Made by a program: the position numbers and the translations under genes. Below are positions 58,951-64,000 of a stretch of 64,000 bases of DNA, one piece after another. The stretch is from Dermatemys mawii (taxonomy: Eukaryota > Chordata > Testudines > Dermatemydidae): positions 34,509,806 to 34,573,805 of the forward strand of contig ML677343.1 in the NCBI GenBank assembly GCA_007922305.1, in the 5' to 3' direction. Numbering within the stretch: position 1 is the stretch's first letter; every line of letters begins with the position of its first letter. The notes beneath the pieces were generated by a model. The model saw only the letters and a program-made list of their open reading frames with translations. It was not told where the DNA came from and did not search any database.

Positions 58951-59207
58951 CGCAGATTCCATGTCTGCAGGTCAGCAAAAGGGGGGAGGCGGAGCAAGGG
59001 CGGGAGCAAGAAGAGCTTGTCCCTCAGCCTTGCTGCAGGAGGTATGGCAGAGGAGAAAATATCCTCAAATGGCAGGAGGAATGCAGCCTACTAGGGGAGG
59101 AGAGAGATGGCCCAGGAAATATAGGAGACACCTCGCTCTCTGAGTAAGAGAAGGTGAGTGCCTTGGCTGAATGACTGGGAGAGAATCTCCCCCCCCCCCG
59201 CCCATTC
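58951..59207. other. Unassigned GC-richer sequence
   Basis: Purine-rich, with a C-run at 59189-59201 just before the next transposon. No gene was recognised. Confidence 0.45.
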
Positions 59208-59481
59208 TGCTAGAGGAGGGGTTCTCAAACTGTGGGTCGGGACCCCAAAGTGGGTTGTGTCCCCATTTTAAAGGGGTCACCAAGGCTGGTGTTGGCCATG
59301 GGCCCCAGCAAGTCTGAAGCCCAAGCCCCACCACGTAGGGCTAAGGTGACATGCCCTTGGACTTCAGCTTTGAGCCTGCTGCCCATGGCAGCGGGGCTCG
59401 GTCAGGGTTGGTCTTTGGTCCCTATTGTGTTGTCAGGAGAGGGTCACAGTGCAATGAAGTTTGAGAGCCGCTGTGCTAGAG
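59208..59481 (+). mobile_element. Non-autonomous hAT (GGGGTTCTCAAAC type), perfect TSD
   Basis: The element proper is 59216-59473 (258 bp). Its left end is GAGGGGTTCTCAAAC and its right end is GTTTGAGAGCCGCTG, inverted repeats apart from a few changes. TGCTAGAG occurs exactly at 59208-59215 and 59474-59481, an intact 8-bp duplication. The interior includes GGTCGGGACCCCAAAG and a GGGTCACAGTGCAATGAAG segment and codes for nothing. Confidence 0.94.
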
Positions 59482-59814
59482 CCAGAGGGATTTACCCAAA
59501 TGCCCCACAAGAGACAAAGGGATTTATTCCCCCATTCCTTCCAGCAGCCCCTGGGAGTCTGGCAGAGCTGTGGGATCCCCCACATTAGTTCCCCAGGTAG
59601 CTGCTAGAGTCAGTGGATTTAGCCCCATTCTGCCAAGCAGTTTTCCTAGTGCAGTGAAGTTTATCCCTGTATGTGAGGAGGGGTAGAAATGTGGCAGAGT
59701 TCCGAGAACAGGCTGCTGTGGAGTCAGTGTTATAAGCTTCAAGTAATAATGGGTAACTAACAAAGGGATCGAGGGCACGTGTCTCAGTCAGATACAGGTA
59801 GGGGTGGGGAATTT
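59482..59814. other. Unassigned non-coding sequence
   Basis: No gene or named repeat was recognised. Confidence 0.4.
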
Positions 59815-60123
59815 GGTGTCTAACAAAATGCTTTGTTCAGTCAAAACTAAAAAGTTTGGTTTGATTTTGAGCATTTTAAAATGTTCATAATTTTTTTTAG
59901 AGAAAAAGGAAACAGTTCAGCATGAAATGCCGCTTTGAACTGAAAAATCAGGATGTTTGGTTTCGAAAATGTCAAAACAAGGTGTTTCCATTTTTTGTAA
60001 CTTTGGGGAGTTTTTTCCCTAAATGAACTATTTGGTGAAACCAACATGAATTTGTGAAATGTTTCAATGTTGCCAAATCTGCATTTTTCACAGAAAAAGT
60101 TTGGGTCTGTAAGTTTCATCTAG
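59815..60123. repeat. TTTCGAAAATGTCAAAA-type AT-rich repeat
   Basis: About 300 bp with recurring TTTTGAGCATTTTAAAATG, TTTCGAAAATGTCAAAACA, TTCCATTTTTTGTAAC and GAAATGTTTCAATG words. I recall this style as a widespread reptile repeat of uncertain class. The minus-strand frame over it is a composition artefact. Confidence 0.5.
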
Positions 60124-60175
60124 TGCTAATGACTTGGAATCCCCCGTCTGTCTCTGTCCAGCTGGTCTAATCCTT

Positions 60176-60310
60176 CAATTGTCAGCTCCTTGTGGCAGGA
60201 ACCATCTTGTTGTTTTGTGTTTGTACAGTGCCTAGCACAGTGGGGCCCTGGTCCATGACTGGGGCTTCTCGGCTCAATGGTAATAAAAAGAATGAATAAT
60301 AATAATAACA
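60176..60310 (+). mobile_element. SINE/LINE-type 3' tail with AAT microsatellite
   Basis: CAATTGTCAGCTCCTTGTGG, then GTTTGTACAGTGCCTAGCAC, then GTGGGGCCCTGGTCCATGAC, then TAATAAAAAGAATGAATAAT ending in (AAT)n. The tail resembles the 3' end shared by reptile MIR/L3-like elements, and fragments of it occur at 22278, 38055 and 47767. The class was assigned from memory only. Confidence 0.75.
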
Positions 60311-60640
60311 TACCTGATGTGTGTGCAGGTACAAGTGTCTCCTACCTGCCATTAGTGTGTGCAGAGGGTCTTTACTGGGGTGTGGGTGTGGATGGGTCAG
60401 TGGCCTGGGTGCTCATGCTGGAGTGTGTGCATGGGTGCCCCTACTGCTTTATGGGATATTTACACATTGACCACAGCTTCTGTATGGAGTATGCATGTGT
60501 GTGTGTGTCTGTGTGTGTGTGTGCTGGTGCACACGTTTTCCAGCAGCGGCTGAAAGGTGCGTGGTGTGTGTATACATGTCCTGGCATCCCTATGGCAATG
60601 TGTTTTTGTCGTTGCGTGCAGCAGTGTGACATACCATGGG
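60311..60640. repeat. TG-rich low-complexity region with (GT)n
   Basis: GTGTGTGTG tracts (the longest at 60499-60522) and related GGTGTGGGTGTGG words. It gives a 226-codon plus-strand frame (60277-60957) that begins inside the AAT tail, and antisense frames rich in His/Thr. These are artefacts of the repeat. Confidence 0.7.
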
Positions 60641-61651
60641 TGTGTCTGATGCATATAGTGGCTCTTTGTGCGCCCAAGGCAGTGCCTGCTGTACTCCCTT
60701 TCTTGCACGTAGCGGTCACAATTAGTTGTGTATTAATTGCTGACATGGCTTTGAAAGCCTCAGCCCGAGAGTGCAGACTGTTTATACAGTGCCTCTCTCG
60801 CCACATGCCAGTGAGCCTGGACACACACATGCAGGCAGGCGAGGAACAGGCTCCCTTTATTGCACAGCATCAAATAAGGTCAGTGATGCTGCTTGTGCTG
60901 CTGCCTTCTTTTATTGTCTGTGTTATCGAGGAAACCTATAAAAGTTCCTGCTTTTGATATCTTGACCCACGGTGTTGCTCACATGCTGCCTTGTGGTTTA
61001 GAGCTTTAAAGAAACCGAGAGGGAAAGGCAGAGAGGGAGAGAGTTTGCCTTAGGTGATAAACAGCAATGTAAGGCCAGAGGCCTTATTAAAAAAAAGAGG
61101 GGGGGGGGATGCTCTGGGGCTTTATTTTCTTGCACTAAAAATCAGTTTTATCGGGAGTAACTGCAGAAACTGGGAGCGAGAACACATCCCCATTTAAAGC
61201 GACTCCCACACACATTCAGGCTTGCGCAAATGCATTCTCTAACACACCCAGCCTCGCTTAAAAACACAGGGATGCACTTCTCTACAATTATGCAGCTTTG
61301 TCCACAAGATCTCATGTTTACCCCTCTCCCTCTGTGCACATGGTGTATGGACAAGTGTTTGTTTAGCCAGGCATGGCACCATTTGAATGCCGCTCTCTCA
61401 CAGTAATTTGTCTTTCACCTTCATCCCCTGGGTAGGTGAGTGTCACCCTTTCTTCAGGCTGATCCCCTGCGACCGTACTGCCCCACTATTTATCTCCCTC
61501 AGTTTACGTGCTTGTTTATCAGTCTGGCTTTGAGTTCTGTGGTTTGTTTACAGATGCGAATAGTGTGCTGTGTGATCTGGGGCAGACGGTTGGGTAGGGA
61601 AGGAGGACAGTTGTGTGGATTTGTGCTGGTGAGTTGGGAAGCTACAGATGG
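60641..61651. other. Unassigned non-coding sequence
   Basis: 60710-60960 looks motif-dense and could be a conserved element (TTAGTTGTGTATTAATTGCT, CTTTTATTGTCTGTG). A G-run lies at 61100-61109. No gene was recognised. Confidence 0.4.
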
Positions 61652-61961
61652 TACGTCTACACTACCAAAAAAAAAAAGAAAGAAAAGAAAAGAAACCCAG
61701 GTCACCTGGCACAGGTTCACGGGGCTCATGCAAAGGGCTAAACAGAGCAGGGTCGACATTCCCACATGAGTGGGAGCTGGGCGCTGAGACCCAGTCCCCT
61801 CAACAGGTTTCAGACTTGGTCTCCAGCCCTAATCAGAGCATCTACACTGCTATTTGTAGCTGCATAGTGCAAACCCCAGGATCTCAAGCTAGTTGACCTA
61901 GGCTCTGACATGCTCTGCTGCAGGTTGGTGTGTTTGGGGGTGGGGCAGCCACGTAGACGTA
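61652..61961. mobile_element. Short DNA transposon with TACGTCTAC termini
   Basis: The left end is TACGTCTACACTACC and the right end is CACGTAGACGTA, inverted repeats. The interior includes an A-rich run (61667-61695) and a GCATCTACACTGCTATTTGTAG segment seen in reptile MITEs. No target duplication is convincing. Harbinger- or hAT-related, not resolved. Confidence 0.6.
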
Positions 61962-62639
61962 TGCAAAGACTCCATCATTTAGTATTTTTTCCCAGTGCTG
62001 CTGTGTGCAGGGTCACTCTGGCAGGCCAGGGTGTTTGGAAACCCAAATTGCTGAGGAAGACATTGAAGAGCTGCTGTTGGTAAGCTGGCCCCGTCTCTTC
62101 AGCCCAGGCACTCACCTCAAGAAGGAAGGTCAGCTTACAAACCGGCTTTTCCCAGCACTGCTTTTCTGGGTGGCTCTGAGAGCGAGCAGAGGGCAGCTCT
62201 GTGACTCCAAAGGAGACTCCTGGAGCCTTCAAGGAAACTGCCCTCAGGAAGGCCATGTTCCAGCCCCACTCTGTGCCTACCAGGAGACAGCAACCCAGTG
62301 TACTGGCCGGGGAAGGCAGGTTCAGCAAGCCCCAAGACGAGCCACTCAGCAGTTGGTACTACTCCTCTCCACCCTCTTCAGGCTTAGGGAGTCTGAGCCC
62401 ATTCAAAAGGGAGTAGGAGAGTGGTAGACAAGACCCCCATCACCTTCAACACAAACAGCCTGTTAGCTCAGTTTGTATCATAGAGATCCCTGCTTGGCCA
62501 TCGGGGGCACTGTAAGGCCTGCATAGGGGTATGCCATTGGTCAAATTCAGCCTTCAAGGTGCACTTGGCCACAGATAAAGGTGCTAGTTTATCATGGACA
62601 ATGTAGGATATCTCTCAGCTTCCAGTACTGCTGATCATT

Positions 62640-62740
62640 ACTCCACTCACTCCGGTGCACCTGGCATTGCCCACTGTCAGTAGACTGAAGACTGGGCTGG
62701 ATGGACCTTTGGTCTGACCCAGTCTGGCCATTCTTATGTT
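62640..62740 (+). mobile_element. CR1 LINE 3' tail fragment
   Basis: The last ~100 bp of a CR1: GTGCACCTGGCATTGCCCAC, TGGGCTGGATGGACCTTTGG, TCTGACCCAGTCTGGCC and the terminal ATTCTTATGTT. Confidence 0.92.
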
Positions 62741-62796
62741 GGTCAGGGGGCGAACATCCGCACAGTGTGGGAGGAAGCATGATTAAAATCTCTCTC

Positions 62797-63150
62797 AAAA
62801 TACCGGCCCTGAATATTCAGAGCCACTGAGTGCTCTCATTGACTTAGTTTGGAGCTATGGGGACTCAGTATCTTAGGGGGTGTCTTCACAGCAAAGAAAA
62901 ACCCAGGGCTGGTCTGTGCCAGCTGACTTGGGCTCATGGGGCTCAAGCAGTGGAGCTGTTTCATTGCTGTGTAGACCTCTGGGCTCAGGCTGGACTCTGG
63001 GATCCTCCCTCCCTGCAGGATGCCAGAGCCCGGGGTCCCACCTGGGCCCAGAATTCTACCCAGCAATGAAACAGCCCCACGGCTGGCATAGGCCAGCCAC
63101 AGGTGGCTAGTTGCTGTGTAGACACCCTTAGAAAATCAGGCCCCATTATG
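62797..63150. repeat. Old palindromic repeat split by a MITE
   Basis: The left part (62802-62875) contains AATATTCAGAGCCACTGAGT, CTCATTGACTTAG and GGGACTCAGTATCTTA. The right part resumes at 63131 with GAAAATCAGGCCCC. Together these make a known style of ancient palindromic repeat (TGATTTTCAGAG ... GAAAATCAGGCCC). A Harbinger-like element occupies 62876-63127 between them. Confidence 0.6.
62873..63130. mobile_element. PIF/Harbinger-like MITE, TTA target duplication
   Basis: The element proper is 62876-63127 (252 bp). The left end is GGGGGTGTCTTCACAGCAA and the right end is TTGCTGTGTAGACACCC, inverted repeats. TTA flanks both sides (62873-62875 and 63128-63130), the 3-bp TWA-type duplication typical of PIF/Harbinger elements. 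The two halves of the older host repeat join cleanly if the element and one TTA are removed. The interior is GC-rich with no coding. Confidence 0.85.
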
Positions 63151-63885
63151 TTCACTCAGAGCCTAGTGCTCCGTATTTATGTCAACTCTCTTCATACAAA
63201 AATGCAAACTTCGGGCACATCTGTTAGGAACACCTGGCGGAATGGGGCCATTCATCAGTCCCTCTCAGTCTCTTAGGGTAGATAAATTGAGCACAATTTA
63301 ACCTGTGGGAACCTGTACTTACTGACTTCTAGATTTTTGTAGGGAAATCTGGTTTTGAGCTAACATGCAAACACATTTTCTCCATGTAACAACAATAGAT
63401 AGTTCTAGCTCCGTCTGTGCTAAGTGTCTCTCTCTTGCTAGGTTTAATACCATCAGATTAGTTCAACATGGCACGGCTGGCGGGAGATGTCTCCAGACAA
63501 CTCAAGACCTGTGTGCACAGTGCTGTGTGCCACAGGCACATTAATCAGAGGGTGGATTACTGCTTTAGAAAGTCTGACCTCCTAGTAAGCCCAGGTATTG
63601 TTCCTCGGGAGCCCAGTTATTGTTCACAAACAAGAGAGGCAGAGGCAGACGCACTGTAAACATGCAAAAGTACAAGTGAATGGTTGGGGAGCAATGAAAC
63701 CATATGAAATGGCAGATGGGAAAAGAGCAGGCGGGACATACCACAAAGGAAGCAAAATGGCAGAAATTTATCTAGTTTTTGCTGAGAATAAAGGGGATTA
63801 TAAAATATGCAGGTAGCCAGAGAAATGGGATTGGAGAGATTCCAAGTTGTGGGTGTGTGTTCTCCCCAGCCACACTCCACAGCGG
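63151..63885. other. Unassigned non-coding sequence
   Basis: No gene or named repeat was recognised. Confidence 0.4.
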
Positions 63886-64000
63886 GGTAGAATAGTATAG
63901 TGGTTAGATCACAGAAGTGGATGTCAGAGAAGTCTGTTTTCTTAAACCTGTAATTTATATCACTGACTTGCTGAGTGGCCTTCATTCTTAACAATAACTA
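63886..64000 (+). mobile_element. MIR-type SINE, cut by window end
   Basis: GGTAGAATAGTATAGTGGTT, TAGATCACAGAAGTGGATGT and TATATCACTGACTTGCTGAG match the MIR head and core. The core's GGGCAAGTCAC stretch and the 3' half lie beyond the window. Confidence 0.75.

Noticed and set aside
60277..60957. 226-codon open frame with ATG start
   Set aside because: It begins inside the AAT tail of a SINE-like element and runs through TG-rich low-complexity DNA. No domain is recognisable, and antisense frames are open too.
1..64000. CRISPR array, operon, rRNA, tRNA or phage features
   Set aside because: No regularly spaced repeats, ribosomal motifs or clover-leaf boxes were seen. The repeat content is that of a vertebrate nuclear genome.

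Overview
The window reads as vertebrate nuclear DNA, most likely from a turtle, with a crocodilian as the second choice. The main evidence is the repeat content. It holds CR1 LINE copies whose 3' ends carry the TTCTTATG- or ATTCTATG-type octamer. It also holds a Penelope-like element with a GIY-YIG endonuclease, old MIR-type SINEs, and several short non-autonomous hAT and Harbinger-like DNA transposons. The species call rests on recollection of reptile repeat families and was not tested by a search. There are no bacterial operons, no CRISPR array, no rRNA and no recognisable tRNA.

No functional protein-coding gene is supported. The only protein-like coding remnants that can be recognised belong to mobile elements. 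One is a 5'-truncated CR1 reverse transcriptase with four frame changes (22915-24904, +). The other is a degraded Penelope-like polyprotein whose catalytic aspartate pair is lost (about 9509-10940, -). Every other open frame is short, lacks family resemblance, or runs through simple repeats. The window is therefore probably intergenic or part of a very long intron.

Layout. 1-12.5 kb is repeat-rich: CR1 tails, two related foldback hAT elements with perfect 8-bp target duplications (5022-5726 and 8452-9068), a GC-rich hairpin transposon (5737-6056), a CAGGGGT-type hAT relic (2918-3220), the Penelope relic, and two MIR copies. 12.5-20.7 kb is AT-rich single-copy sequence. 20.7-27.1 kb is a second repeat cluster with the long CR1, which sits inside a degenerate GTGAC-rich minisatellite, and a CR1 tail abutting a hAT. 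27.1-58.7 kb is strikingly poor in recognisable transposons. It holds only fragmentary MIR or SINE-tail pieces, microsatellites, one compositionally odd island (38560-39520), and several stretches with dense homeodomain/POU/TCF-like motifs that look like candidate conserved non-coding elements. 58.7-64 kb is repeat-rich again: two CR1 tails, a hAT with a perfect target duplication, a Harbinger-like MITE with a TTA duplication nested in an older palindromic repeat, a second TIR element, SINE tails, and a MIR that runs off the window end.

The most unusual observations are three. A diverged same-orientation paralogous pair lies about 4 kb apart (2560-2917 and 6525-6890) and matches no transposon I recognise. 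The TAGGGCCCTA hAT family has a composite foldback architecture. The central ~31 kb is transposon-poor, a pattern often seen around developmental regulators. No previously undescribed biological system could be demonstrated.
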